This document shows positions 43,735 through 55,943 of a stretch of 64,000 nt of DNA, piece after piece. Position 1 is the stretch's first letter, and each line of letters opens with the position of its first letter. Source of the stretch: Salminus brasiliensis (taxonomy: Eukaryota; Chordata; Actinopteri; Characiformes; Bryconidae); assembly GCF_030463535.1 (NCBI RefSeq), contig NC_132894.1, forward strand, positions 33,989,125-34,053,124. The letters are read 5' to 3'. The translations under genes and the position numbers were made by a program. Below the pieces are notes generated by a model. That model worked only from the letters and a program-made list of their open reading frames with translations, was not told where the DNA came from and made no database searches.

Positions 43735-44875
43735 AAAAAGCCGCCGGCGGTTTCACGTCGATCACAGGCAGTTCTGGGAGGTTGTTAAAAGAGCTGATTT
43801 TGGGACGTTGTGCACTAGAAAGCATCAGCCTGCCGGTCGGACGTGGGATTGAGGCGACGCTTTGCTCTTTGATCGCTACCCTCAGACCTGTATTTTCAGC
43901 ATTTTACAATATGGGACGGTTCCTGAAACACCATGTTTGCACGTCTTGTATCCAAAAATGGCTCTTTTAAGGAACCACCAGTTGAGAAGTTCTCTGGTTG
44001 GTCTTTACGGACACCCTGACAGTCCTGACATGTTTATTGACATGTTGCAAGTTGGAGTGGAGCGAAATCTGGACCGTCTGAGAGTTCCTGAGGACCAGTT
44101 TGATGACCACTGCTGGGGTGTTGTTCTCGAGCTGGACCTCAAGGACCCTCAGATGGTCCAGATTTTTGCTCATCTCTATCTGCCTCTCGGAGTCGAGATA
44201 CTCGTCAAACATGTCTATGTTTTGTATGAAACTGAATAATAGGCGCTCAGGAACTTCTGGAGGTCTTCTTCCCTACGTTAGTGAAGCTAAGGCTCCCTAA
44301 ACAGTTCGTCCACATGAGTAAAGGTGTGTTTCCCCAGGAAATATGAAGAATGTTTCATGTTTAGGGTCAGAGCATCTCCTCACACACCGCTCGAGATTGT
44401 TCTGGACGTTCTGGATATTAATTTATATGCAGGTGTCTTTTTAAGAAGATCTGCACAAATCTAGTGCACTTATAGACCCACTGGGTTAAATAATCGCTGT
44501 AGATTAATTGAGTTAATAGAAATAATCAGTAACTGAGGTCTAAGAGATTTAGCAGAGAGCACTGAACGAGCCCTGGCCTGAGTCTGGACGTGTGAGTCAG
44601 GCCTGAATCTGTTAAATAAGAGCCAATCTTGGTAAAAACAGAAGCCAAAGAAGCTGCCAACAGTCACACATTGATCACAGGCTCTTTATTTGCGAGCACT
44701 TTTTAAGAATCCCTCCTTTTCTCCGATTATTTTGTGCTTGGATAGAAACTAGATCAAAGACTGAAGTGTTGTTGCCTCAAACCCACGTCCAATCAGCAGG
44801 CTGTTGCTTTCTAGTGCACATTGTTCTAAAATCAGCTCTTTTAACAACCTCTCAGAACTGCAATTTGGAGGATTG
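43735..44875. repeat. Nested foldback element in chsy1 intron 2
   Basis: The outer arms (about 43735-43890 and 44740-44875) are diverged reverse complements, for example GAGGTTGTTAAAAGAGCTGA against the complementary CTCTTTTAACAACCTCTC. Inside, 44055-44180 forms a second palindrome (AATCTGGACCGTCTGAGAG against GGACCATCTGAGGGTCC on the other strand). A related single arm lies at 45.62-45.69 kb. Confidence 0.7.
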
Positions 44876-45345
44876 TAAATTATAGGTTTGCAAATTTTTT
44901 TTACCCCTTTCCTCACCATCTTTGCTCCCTGGCAGCCATTAACCATCGCAGCCTTCTTATGTTCCAGTGCTGTATTTGTGTACGTTCGGGTGTTTTTGAA
45001 GCCTGTATAAGTTCTTCAGCTCAAAACGAGCTGCCAGGGGCCGGTCGAGACGGGCCGGTCGAGTCGTTGGTCAGTGGCTTGTAGTGATGGTGCAACCAGA
45101 CGTGTAAAGCAACAAAGCAGTTAGTCAGACAAGACAGGTGGTGATCAAAGGTAAATCTTAGGGTACCATAATAACCACTGTCAGGGTGGGGGGCGGCGGT
45201 GGTTGTAAGGTAGCCCAGCTAGACCTTCAGCAGTAATGCACATGCGCTCTGCACTGTGACCAATAACTGCCAGCACTGCGAATCTATGTTACTGATGGAT
45301 GTTGGACCTACCATGGAACCATCAAGCTTCTTAAATTTCTGTAGA

Positions 45346-45503
45346 GCGGTGGTCTCCAACCTTGGTCCTGGAGGACCCCCATGCCCTGCACATTTTAGTG
45401 AGCTCCCCAAACACCTGATCCAGCTGATCAGCCACTGAGGAACCCACTCAGATGTGCAGGGCAAAGGGTCCTCCAGGAGAAGGGGTGGGAACCACTGGTG
45501 TAG
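45346..45503. mobile_element. Palindromic MITE related to the CCTGGAGGACC repeat
   Basis: GCGGTGGTCTCCAACCTTGG at the left and GGGTGGGAACCACTGGTG at the right are imperfect inverted repeats. The interior contains CCTGGAGGACCCCC and its inverted counterpart GGGTCCTCCAGGAG. Similar debris occurs at 21.51-21.72 kb and 19.71-19.75 kb. Confidence 0.6.
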
Positions 45504-48500
45504 AACCCTTTTACTATATGTGGAGGTTCTGTAGAGAAAGGAGAACTTTGGGATACGAGATGCACAAGCAAGATGTCTGAAAGAGCAGACCGCTCCTCAG
45601 GGGCATCCAGACAGTCCACATTTGTGCCTTTTGGAGCAAAGATCTGGACCCTCTGGGAGTTGCTGAGGACCAGTTTGAGATCCACTGCTGGGGAACATCT
45701 CTCTGGGCTGTTTGGTGGGTCCCAGTGTGAGAACCTTGTGCTTCAGGGATCCTAAAGTGGTTCGTGGTGCTTCCTAGACTTTGCAATCCTTAGTAGGTAT
45801 GACCCTATGTGGCCAATCCGTTCCCTTAACTTCCAGAAGGAGCTGAATCCAAAACTGGAAACTCTATTCTAGGTCCAGATTTGAAGACCTGGGTTCTAAG
45901 GCGTCTCGTTGAGCTTCTTCTTCTCAAACCCTCAGAGCTGGTTTTGTAGCTTAGTCTTCAGCTGTGGATCATGTAGTGGAGTCTCCACAAGTTAAGTAGA
46001 CCTTTGTTCAACATCAGGCTGAGCAGTGACTCATGGGAAAGTTCTCTGCGTTGATCTCCCGTTGACCCTTTTGAAGGGGTGACCTCTGAACTGAGGACGG
46101 GATGAGTCATCAGACAGCAGAGGCCGAGCTAGTCTGGGTGCTCGGGAGCAGATTCCCGGGATTTCTGCTTCTGACTTTGAGTGCTGTGGTGAGAAATGCC
46201 AAGGGCCCGAATAGCTGAGCACTTGTTTCATGGTACCGCTGTTTTGCTCTGAGCTCTCCAGGTGTCTCAACGAAGACCTGCAGAGGAAGCCGGTGAAGTG
46301 TATTGATATGTGCCTGTCATGCCATTGAGCTCTTAGTGTTTTGGCTGGATCGGCTCCTCGCCTCTTCTTCTTGGTGTTTTGAGATGTTTGGGTGAAAAAT
46401 AAGAAGTGGTACTTTCCCCACTCTCCCGCTAGCCATGATTGCATACTTTCTTTGCGTCTCCACCAAGGCTTCCTGTATCGTTTAGTCTGCTTAACCTATC
46501 CGTCAAGGCCCGATTACCTCTTTTCCATCTTCGCCGGCTCGAGCAGACATGTACATAATCCTTCACGGCAAATATGACTGCACTTTGCTCATAAATTGGC
46601 AAAATGGGAAAATTAGTAGGCTGGAAAGCCATCAGAGGCCCTCGGATAAATCACTGGCAGTTTTTGGCAGGTGGAACGGGCCCCGAAGAAGGAGGCTGTG
46701 CTTCTGAGAGAGTCCTAACCCCCGTGCCTGGGACCAGTGGGGGCTTTAATGTGCATTTGATGTGTGCTTTAATTACAGCTGTGTAGGGCTGGTTAGAGAC
46801 AGCACAGCTGGGCAACCTGCTATTAGCGTCAGAGCATTCTGCCTTCGGTGCTTCAGAGGCACGGCGAGGACCTACTGCGTCGCGAGTCCCGACAAGTCCT
46901 CGGAGAGGCAGTGCCTTGTAAAGTGACCTCAAAGGCCGAGTAGCTTGCTCTGCAAATCAGTGGCCTGGTTCTCTGGAAGGCTGTGCACTGGCAGGAAGCT
47001 GGAGATACAATGCATGTCCATATATTGTGGAAATGTGAGTAAGACTATATATGCACAAATATATAAATAAATAAATCAATTAATGAATTAAAAGGCCTAT
47101 TTCTTAACTCGCTTGTTAGTACTTTGCCCATCACACGTAATGCTTCCGACACTAGGAATCACTGGGGTTGATGCATGCCTCCTCCAACATAAGCACAACC
47201 AGCCACCACCTCTTTTCAAACTGCTGGCGATGACTCCACCCCCCCAAAGGAGTGCATCAGGTACCCAGCTCTGTTGCTTCAGCTTGCATCAGACACGGAT
47301 GCATGGATGGATGCATGCATGGATGGATGCATGGTGCTCCCAACTGTTATTGCAGGATGCAGGATTGGGTACATGCAGTAGTAGGTGGTATTATCAGGTC
47401 AGCATGTGGTACTACTGACCAGAACCGTATACAAACTCCAGGAGAGCTCAGTGTGTACAGTACGGCATGGGTCATAATCCTTTCTGCAGTGAGAAGCATC
47501 ACTCTTCTGACCTTTCCCTGACCCCCCCATCTGGAATATGCTACGTCACCGAGTCCAGAACAGCAGCGTGATGTAAATCACTGGTTTCAGAGCTCGCAGT
47601 GAGCAGCTCTGGCCTGAGGCAGGGAGGGATGCTGAGCTGTTGTCATCGGTGCAGGCTTAGCGCTCATCACCTGGCCCTGCCTTAAGCCTGCTGGCCTCGA
47701 AAATCCCTCTACAGCTGTCCAGAGACTGCTCACATGCTGGCCTGAACCCTGTCCTCCACCAGATCACGGACAGATCAGGCCTCTTTTCGCTCTCTCTGTT
47801 TGCACACAGTCTCTCAGCAGATCCAGCAGGGTTAAAGCCCTTTACGGTAGATGTGCTCACCCAGCCAACCACCAGTTCCTCATGCAAGCTGCAGGCCTAA
47901 CTGAGACACGCCTGCCTCAGACCACACGGAGATGTTATGTAATTGTCAGGTTTGCTGATGTGGTGCCTCTCTCTGACCCCACGTCATCGGCCGATATCTG
48001 TAAAAGTGGACTGCAGCGTGTCACGGAGCTAAAAAAAAAAACGGGTTGTAGGCGTAGGGTCATGTTGAGGCCTCGCAGGCAGTTTCGGGCCGCTCCAGCC
48101 CGGTGTCTGCTGCCGTTGCGAAGTGAAGAAATGTCAGTTAAGCCCTGTTGCGATGATGAATGGCGCAAAGATGCGGAGGTACCCTCAAGAAGCTTCTCTT
48201 AATTTACTTCCTCATGCTGCGCCTCGCGTGATGGGCGCCGTTGTCATGGCGACTATATGGCTTTTAAGGGCTTGTTTGTTTTTTTATTTGTTTGTTTATT
48301 TATTTATTTATTTATTTTGAGGTGCCATGATTTATAATTCGTCTTCTGGACACTCGTCCCGACATGAACGACTGCCGTCAGGTTTCTGGGTTCAGGGTTC
48401 TGGCTCGTTGGTCCAGAGTCTTATGTTCGGTGTTTTCGAGGATCGACCAATCCTTCATAACTTTCAGAACAAAATTCTGCTATTGCTATTAAGTCTTATT

Positions 48501-48708
48501 TTTAACCTTTTGACCTTCTGTTCCAACTCTGATTCCCTGATTTATCGTAAGTAATCGATGGATCAATAAACTGCTAAAATAGCTAATCAATAGTGACAGT
48601 GATAGGCAGGCTATGCTGATGAACCTGGATTAAGCCTGGACTTGAAAGCGCTGTGATTAGCGATTCTCCATTGTAAATAAAATTGACTTATTTTATTAGT
48701 ATCATTGT

Positions 48709-48905
48709 TGTTATTGGTCAAAAGTATTTGGACACTTTCTCATATTCATTGTTTCTTCTGAAATCAAGGGTATTAAAGAGCTGGTCCTGCTTCTGTTGGA
48801 GTAGCTGTCTCTACTGTCCAGAGAAGATGGCTTTCCACTAGATTTTGGAGCAGGATTTGATTGCATTCAGTGACAAGGTTGGTGTTCATGATGTCGGGCT
48901 GTAGC
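48709..48905 (-). mobile_element. Fragment related to the 34.9-35.5 kb TIR element
   Basis: It opens with GGTCAAAAGTATTTGGACAC and continues through GAAATCAAGGGTATTAAAGA and an AGTAGCTGTCTCTACTGTCC block, matching the reverse complement of the 3' part of the element at 34.93-35.46 kb. Truncated. Confidence 0.55.
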
Positions 48906-51429
48906 GCTTAGGCTCCAGTCCACTCTTGTAAGTGTTAAGTGTTGGTGCCAACTTCCGAATTCATGGTATTGTGAGATCTCTGGATCTGGGACTGTTGCTT
49001 TCGGTCTAATTTGATCCTTCAAGAGCGTCGTTTGTGGTGATGATGACCAACGACCTGCTGTGCAGTCTGATTCGGTCGGCAGTGCAGCGTGAATGTACCG
49101 TTACCCAGACGCGCCTGGTGTGGAGGCTCTGTCTAAGAACATGGCTGCTCTGATCAGGTTTGATGTGACTATATATAGCGTTGCTGTTACTACTTTGAAG
49201 CTCGGAGGCCGAATCATGCTCTCTTCCCCCCCCCCCCCCACTGAAACCTGGCTCTAAAGCAACAGTTCCAGTGTTATGATTGCACTGATCTAAGATAAGT
49301 GCTGTGTGACGGAAATGGCTGAATATGATTCAGATCAGCTTGCTGATGCAGCAGAACAGAAGTGAAACCACAAGGCTTTATTTTTGTGTGTGTGTGAAGG
49401 TGCATGTGCTTGCATCTCATCCTGTGGCCTCGTCCTCTCTTGCATGGGTTATAGGCAAGTCGCTCTTCCTTTTTTCTATCTTTCCAGCCCCCCCCCTTTC
49501 TTTTTTTTTTATTTTTCTTTATTTTAAGTCAGGCCAGTCCACAGGAAGTGATCCTCCCACATGTGTACTCTGCTCTACAATGCCTCTACATTCACTCAGT
49601 CCAGAGGAGAGAAAAAAAAAAGGCTATTTCTTGCTCCATGGCAAAACCAGGAATTATACTGCCGCTGCAATCCTGTACTTTGTGGGTCTTTTCATGGACT
49701 CTCTTTTGGAGATTTATCCAAGATGGGTCATTATTGCACTCTGCAGTGTTTCGGGAGCTTGGGGCGTCGGGCATAAATACGAACCTTCTCTACCAACTCA
49801 GGAAACCAGGCCGAGCTGCAGCCAGCTCCAAACGCGTCTCCGCCTCCATCCCCATAGTGTTTATATGCTAAAGGAATGCTCGGACCTCTCTATATTTGGA
49901 CACCTCGTGAAAGGAAGTCACTGAAGGAATCCTTCTGTTGACCTGATCGCCGGGTCTGTTGTTGATGTTATTTCCACTTGAGCTTAAAGCATGCCTCGGA
50001 GTGGCTTTGTTGCCCAGTGCTGGTCAGGACGAGCACAAAGAAAGTTAGCTTGAGGACGAATGCCTGGTCGCTGGAATGGGAACTAGACTCGCGGTTGAAA
50101 CGGGTCAGGGTTATCTTTCTTTGGAAGGATGAGTCAGTGGATCTCTCCTTTCTGAAGAACACTAGTTGGAGAACCTGCTCCTCAGTCAACATAACGTCTC
50201 TCCAACTAGCAACCTAACATCAGTTTAGACATGTCTCAGATCTGATTGGTCCAGGGGGGTGGGGGGTGGTTATGGGTACAATTTAATTTCATACACCCCT
50301 GTCTGAGCAGAGCAAAGCATGTATGCTCAGATCTTTTAATGGACCACCGTGGTCAAGCATAGCTGGTCCAGGTGACTGGATGAGCCTGAGCCTGACTTGG
50401 CCTTCTGAGCTTGGTCCACAGCCTGGTCCAGATCTACAGAACAGTGGTTTATTAGTTCGCCCGGTGATCGTTTGCTATAGTTACCAGAGACGTTCTCTAC
50501 AGGTGTGATCTCCATTGGCCATCAGCTGATCGGCCATCGCCCATTTCAGCTCTCCAGCTTTCTGTAGGACCATTCTGGAGCCTTTCGTAGGTCTTTAAGC
50601 TTCTCACTCTGGACCATCCTGAGAAGAGGAGCTGATAAAATTTACGCACCTCGCCTTGTGTCTGTGTTTAGAGTGAGATGTCTGAATCGGCCTGCTGTCT
50701 GTCTGCCTCCGTGCCTCACTCTCCCCTCATTTTCGTTTTTTTTTTTTTTTTTTTTTTTTAGCGGTGAGCCTCGTGTATTTTCAGACGCTCTGTGGCCGCT
50801 GGACTGGCGCATGGGGTTTTGTTGATCCCGAGCGAGAGGCTAAAATTAGGGTCACAACAAGCAAATAAATGTTTACTGGTTTTCTTTCTGAAGTAAATAC
50901 AAACAGAGGTTAAAGAGCTTGGCCTGTGCCACCGAGTTCAGAACGAGGCTTGAAGTGCTGCCTCTGTGTGGGTTCTGAGGCGTCCAGCAAAAAAAAAAAA
51001 AAAGTCAGCTCTCCATCGGGTCAGCAGGTTCATTAGCTATAAATTGTATGGAGCGTCCACTTTGGAGCTTTAGAGGCCAGCCTGTTTCAGTTTGCTCACT
51101 TTTTGGGACTTTTGAGGCGAAGTCCATCTCCTGAACGGCCAAGTCAATGGGCCCCATTCACCGATATCTTCCTGGGATTTTTATATAACGTCTTCGTCAG
51201 ATTAATGATGTGCTTTTAAAGTGCATTTGAGGTTCTGATCCATTTCCAATCCTTAGGTTTGCGCCATTTGACGTCCTCCAAGCGCCATAAATAGACATGA
51301 TCCTCAGCTGCTGCAGAAGAACTTCTCAAACAACCCCAGAAAGACGTTACAGACATTATTTTAGTGCGCAAAAACTAAACTGAGCTTAATCTGAACTGAT
51401 GAGAGCGGCGATGTTACCAGTTAGCACCC

Positions 51430-51556
51430 AAAACTAAAGCTTGAGTCGGTTCTTATGCTAACTCTCCATTCCACCTTAAATAGGGCAGCAGTTACAGTGC
51501 GTCCATTTCAACAGCAGAGTGTAACCCCTGCTTTATTTAAGGTGGAACGGAAAGTT
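51430..51556. mobile_element. Inverted-repeat element, copy 2 (chsy1 intron 2)
   Basis: Arms at 51460-51495 and 51520-51555 pair through ATTCCACCTTAAATAG-like and TTTATTTAAGGTGGAA sequences. The left flank AACTAAAGCTTGAGTCGGTT matches the reversed right flank of the copy at 31.8 kb, so both belong to one family. Confidence 0.6.
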
Positions 51557-52499
51557 CGGGGCAGAGGAGAACTTTAGGTTCCTTAGAACGGTTGGTGAAT
51601 GAGGCTCAGTGTCAATGCCCCGGCCATGGGATGCAGTAGAGCTCAGGTTTCGTATAATCCAGAGCTGAGCTGGTGAAAAGTCTGCATGATGGTGTATAGT
51701 ACATGTTGACTGTAGGACCTGTGCACAGTACACTCCCTCCAGTGCAGTCCTCCAGGCATGGTCCTGCAGCTGCTGGGTGGGCTGAACCCTGTGTGAAAGC
51801 TCTTGAGTGATTCGGGCTGTGTCCTTCCCGCAGACGTCCTTACTGTTAGACTGCAGGCCGTCCATCATGATGCTTACTGTTACACTGTCACTTGTTTGGG
51901 AGTTAGCGTTTAGGGTTGTTAGCGTTGTTCCTAGTCTCTTCCTTTTCATTTCTTCATGCTGGGTGTACACTTCTTCTAGAGGGCGTCTGCACTGCTCTGA
52001 TCTCATCTGTATTTACCTGACCCTATTAAAAGCCACCAAGAGGGATTACAGTTGGTTCAATCAAACCTCACACACAGGTGGTCCAACACGAATGTCAAGA
52101 ATGTCCCGATCCAATCCAGGCATGTTTTAGAGGATCAGAAGTTGCCTATTTTGAGCCTGATCCTGTTCCGATCCTTTGTTTTTACCGCTGTGCTCTAGCA
52201 GAGTGCTCTCTGGGGTCTTCTAGGCCCCGTTGCCAGACGTTATTCCCAGCCAGCAGCAGTGAGGAGTGTTCTGGGAAGGTTTGAGGACGGTTTAGAGTCT
52301 GGACCAGTTTCCCATTGGAGCATGAGAACCTAAAGTAGTATCTGTGGTTCTAGAGCTTTCACTGCGTTTCAGGCTCTTTTCCTCCAGACATTATTTAATT
52401 AATTTAGAGTCAGATCTTATCCGTTCACACGTTTGGCATGCGGCCAAAGTATATCCTGAAACGATCGGGGTGTGAATCGGACGGTTAAGCGAGGTGTGA

Positions 52500-53010
52500 A
52501 CGAGCCCTCTTGATATGGACCTGGCAGAGTTCCCCTGATTGGTACCGATTAGCCCTAATATTGAGTGGGTTCCCCTTGTGCAACCACAACAGATCGGACC
52601 ATTCGAGGCACAGACTTCACAAGACCCCTGAAGGTATCCTGTGGTATCTGGCACCAAGGCGTTCTCAGCATGTCCGGCATGTTGTGAGGTGGGCGGAGCC
52701 TCCATGGATCGCATCAGGGAGCCTCTGGTTTGCCGGTTGTCTTCTTTTGGTAGGTGCTGATCACTGCATACAGGAACATCCCACAAGGCAGTTTGAGACG
52801 TTCTAACCCAGTCGTCTAGAACGTCGCAGTGTGGTTCTTGTCTCGGATTTGGACACTGTCCCATTTTTCCTGCTTCATCACTTTCAAGAACTGACTGTTC
52901 ACTCGCTGCCTGATGTATCGGGCCCCTGACGGGAGCCACTGTCGATGAAGCTAATCAGTGTTTTTCACCCGACCGGTCAGCGGTTCTAAAGTTATGGCTG
53001 ATCGGGGTAT
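52500..53010 (-). mobile_element. Internally deleted Tc1-like transposon, copy 4 (chsy1 intron 2)
   Basis: It ends with GGTCAGCGGTTCTAAAGTTA followed by TGGCTGATCGGGGTAT, close to the fish Tc1-type TIR. The inside carries CTTCACAAGACCCCTGAAGG, CCACAAGGCAGTTTGAGACG and AAGAACTGACTGTTCACTCG, all transposase-region landmarks. Most of the transposase is missing. Confidence 0.7.
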
Positions 53011-55673
53011 AAAAAAAAACAGTCCCACATTTATTATATATTGTTTCTTTGCTAAAAGTCTCTGTGTGGACATCAATTGTGAAGGCCAGCAGAATTGTCA
53101 AGCTCCAAGGGTTTGTGAGAAGGTTGGAAGAGAAGCAGCGGTTTTCACTGCCAAGCATGCATTCCAGCTGTGGCCTAGAACATCCGTAGTAACTTTTTTT
53201 GGGGGGTGGGGGGCGGGGGTACCCGAGGACACAGCTGGCAGCGAGGTTGTTCTGAAGAAAAGCCACCAGAGCTCCTTTTACTCCCAGGTTGAGAGGTGTG
53301 ACTGAGCCACTCTAGAGTTTTGACACCCCTCTGGCTGTTACATCATGATTGACTGTAAATGTTGGATCAAGAGGGTCGCTCAGAGTGGGACACTTCGCTT
53401 TGCTCTGGAGCTTTGAGACTGATGGCGTTTAAAAACGGACTAAATTTGATATTTAAAAATGTATTCCCATCAATAATTCCTAGTCTGAGAAAACTTAGAC
53501 TCCGTTCACACAGCAGGTAGAAGTGGCTCAGATCGGATCCCTTTCTTCATATAGGCACTGATTTATTACTTGTGTGGAACCCTGGGAAAAGCCCCTCTTT
53601 TTAGGGCTCCATACATAAAACAATAAACACCTGGCAGCAATAACGAGAGGGGTGTGGCTAAACTCTGGCAGTACATGAGCTGCGTCTTAAACTGCGCCCA
53701 ATTCACTATCCCTTAGCTGCCGAAATCCAGTCAGTGGTCATCCTCAGAGAAGCTGAGCGCACATTTGATAGATCTTACATGGCGATGGATTATGGGGGTG
53801 CCATGTTGGGGTGTGTTGTTTGTGCACTGTATATTACAGTGCGTTGTGGGATTGTTGAGATGCAGTTAGATTAGGCAATTGGAGTGCAAAGCACCACGCT
53901 AGCAGAAGCCCAAAGTAGTGCACTGTATAGTGAATAGGGCACAGTAATAGCTTCCAGCTTCCTTTGCTTGTCTGCTGCATTAGCTTTGTAGCTCCAGCTC
54001 TCATTCAGACACCAAACATGAGGTCTGATGGTCTGATTTTGAGGTAACTTAATTTTGAGAAGTGTGTGTGTGTGTGTGTGTGTGGGGGGGGTACGTGTGT
54101 GTGTGAGCACAGGCTATACGCTGGCTTAAAAAAAAGCGCAGAGGCCTGTGCAATATCCCTAATATCAGTATATAGGTCAGGTGTCCCTGTTTGGTAGGAT
54201 CCTAAGCGGCGCAGCAGGATTAGGGCGCGCCGGCCGGGGTGGGCCTGGGATTTGCTCTCAGCAGTGAGAAGCCGGATTTGTAGCGTAGGGACGGCGCTAC
54301 GCACGCGGCCCGAGCGGGGCCGTCTCCATCGCTATGCCAACAGGCAGACGTGCCAGAGCACAGCTAATGAATATCAGCGGCTTTCGCTTCCTCCACGTCT
54401 GAGCCTCGGCAGCTTAGGGCCTAACCCATCGCTCTGCGGCTGCTGCCAAATGGAAGCTAGCAGTAGCACCCTCTCGCTCTCCTTAGCTCTCACACTCAAC
54501 AAGAGGCTCTTTGTGACTCCACCATAGTACCCCTTTTATTTCAGCCACTGTACTCCGCCACTCTGCCTCTAACCTGCTGCCTCCATTCACTTTGCTCCTA
54601 TTAATCCTTTCTTGACTCTCTTGATTTTTTTACAGCGTGTCCAGTGTTCAGCGGTGGCTCTCGTACATGTTGTGGTCTAACGTGTTAATGCTGGCTTTTT
54701 TTTTTTTTTTTTTTTTTAGGAGGACAGGAAAGAGTGGAGAGGTGGAGGTTTTGCACCCTTATTCTCCTCCTCCTCCTCCTCCTCCTCCTCCTTCTTCTCC
54801 TTCCTCCACTTGCAGGCGTCAGTAGTGCTCAGAGTGCCAAGGCCAGTAGAAAATGGCCCTTGATTGTCAATGATTGTTTTTGCACCTGGCCCTGGCCCTG
54901 AGGCCTGTGTGATTAGAAGGGACACCTTGTAGGACTGTGTTTTAGTTGGAAGCTGGGAGGGATGCTATTTCAGGAGCCCCCGGATCGCCTTCCTTTGCCT
55001 CGGTAGCTGCATTAAGAGGATAACCCTATGGCTGACCATGCCGACCTTGCCTCACTATGGAGTGTTGTGAACGGCTGGTTGTGAAGCCCTTGATGGGTTT
55101 CCGTGGTAATGAGGCCTCAGTCTTGAGTGTTTCAGTGAGGAGAAGTGAAGCTCGTTACCATTAGTACAGGCACTGGCCCATTACACTCCATTAACGCTCA
55201 GTTAGCTTAAGGGCCTAAATCACAAAAGGTTTGTGGCTCTAAACGGTGCACTGCTTGTAGATGGGCACTGGGGGGTTGGGGGTGGGACTGAAGACTTGTA
55301 GTTCAGTTCAGACGTAGCGCGGCGTATTCTAGTGACTGCAACAGTTAGAAAAGGGTGGAGTGGCTCATATTTCGGTAATATGTGACCTTTAATAAATAAT
55401 ATAATAATAATAAACATTTATACTTTATTATTTTATGTTAATACATTTTTATTTGATTATTATTATTATTATTTATTATATTTTGTCTATTCCCATCCCC
55501 CTCCTAGGGTAAGCTAGGGACCACAACCCCCCCTCCCCTGTTTCAGGTGGAGTGTGTCTGGGCCCTGCTGGAATGCAGAGGGAAAATGACTGGCTAGCAT
55601 TTAGCTTCTTTTAACGTCTGAACGCAGTCTTATGTATGGTTGCTTATGTGGTTTGAAACCACCTTGACACTGA

Positions 55674-55720
<47 letters not shown>
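55674..55720 (+). repeat. (AC)n microsatellite
   Basis: About 23 AC units in chsy1 intron 2. A (GT)n run lies near 55.91 kb and another at 54.06-54.08 kb. Confidence 0.9.
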
Positions 55721-55725
<5 letters not shown>

Positions 55726-55909
55726 GAGTCCCACTCTTACCACATGGGCAAAGTCTGCCTCTGTCTGAGGTCTAACCCTCATGTGTCTGTGTATTGGGGG
55801 TCTCTTGGTCTAACCTGGTGCTCCTTACAAGGTTTTAGCAGGTCTAGTTGAGATCTGGCCTGGTTAAGAAGGGGTCTAAACCCAGCCAGGACGCATTCGT
55901 TACCCTTTT

Positions 55910-55943
<34 letters not shown>

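Noticed and set aside
43862-44239. 125-codon frame with a plausible-looking composition
   Set aside because: It lies inside a palindromic foldback element whose other strand is equally open, so the frame reflects the inverted repeat.
49325-49924. 199-codon plus-strand frame in chsy1 intron 2
   Set aside because: No conserved motif, homopolymer-rich composition and no supporting splice structure.
52391-52939. 182-codon minus-strand frame
   Set aside because: It is the remnant of a deleted Tc1-like element and lacks the central catalytic region, so it is not a gene.
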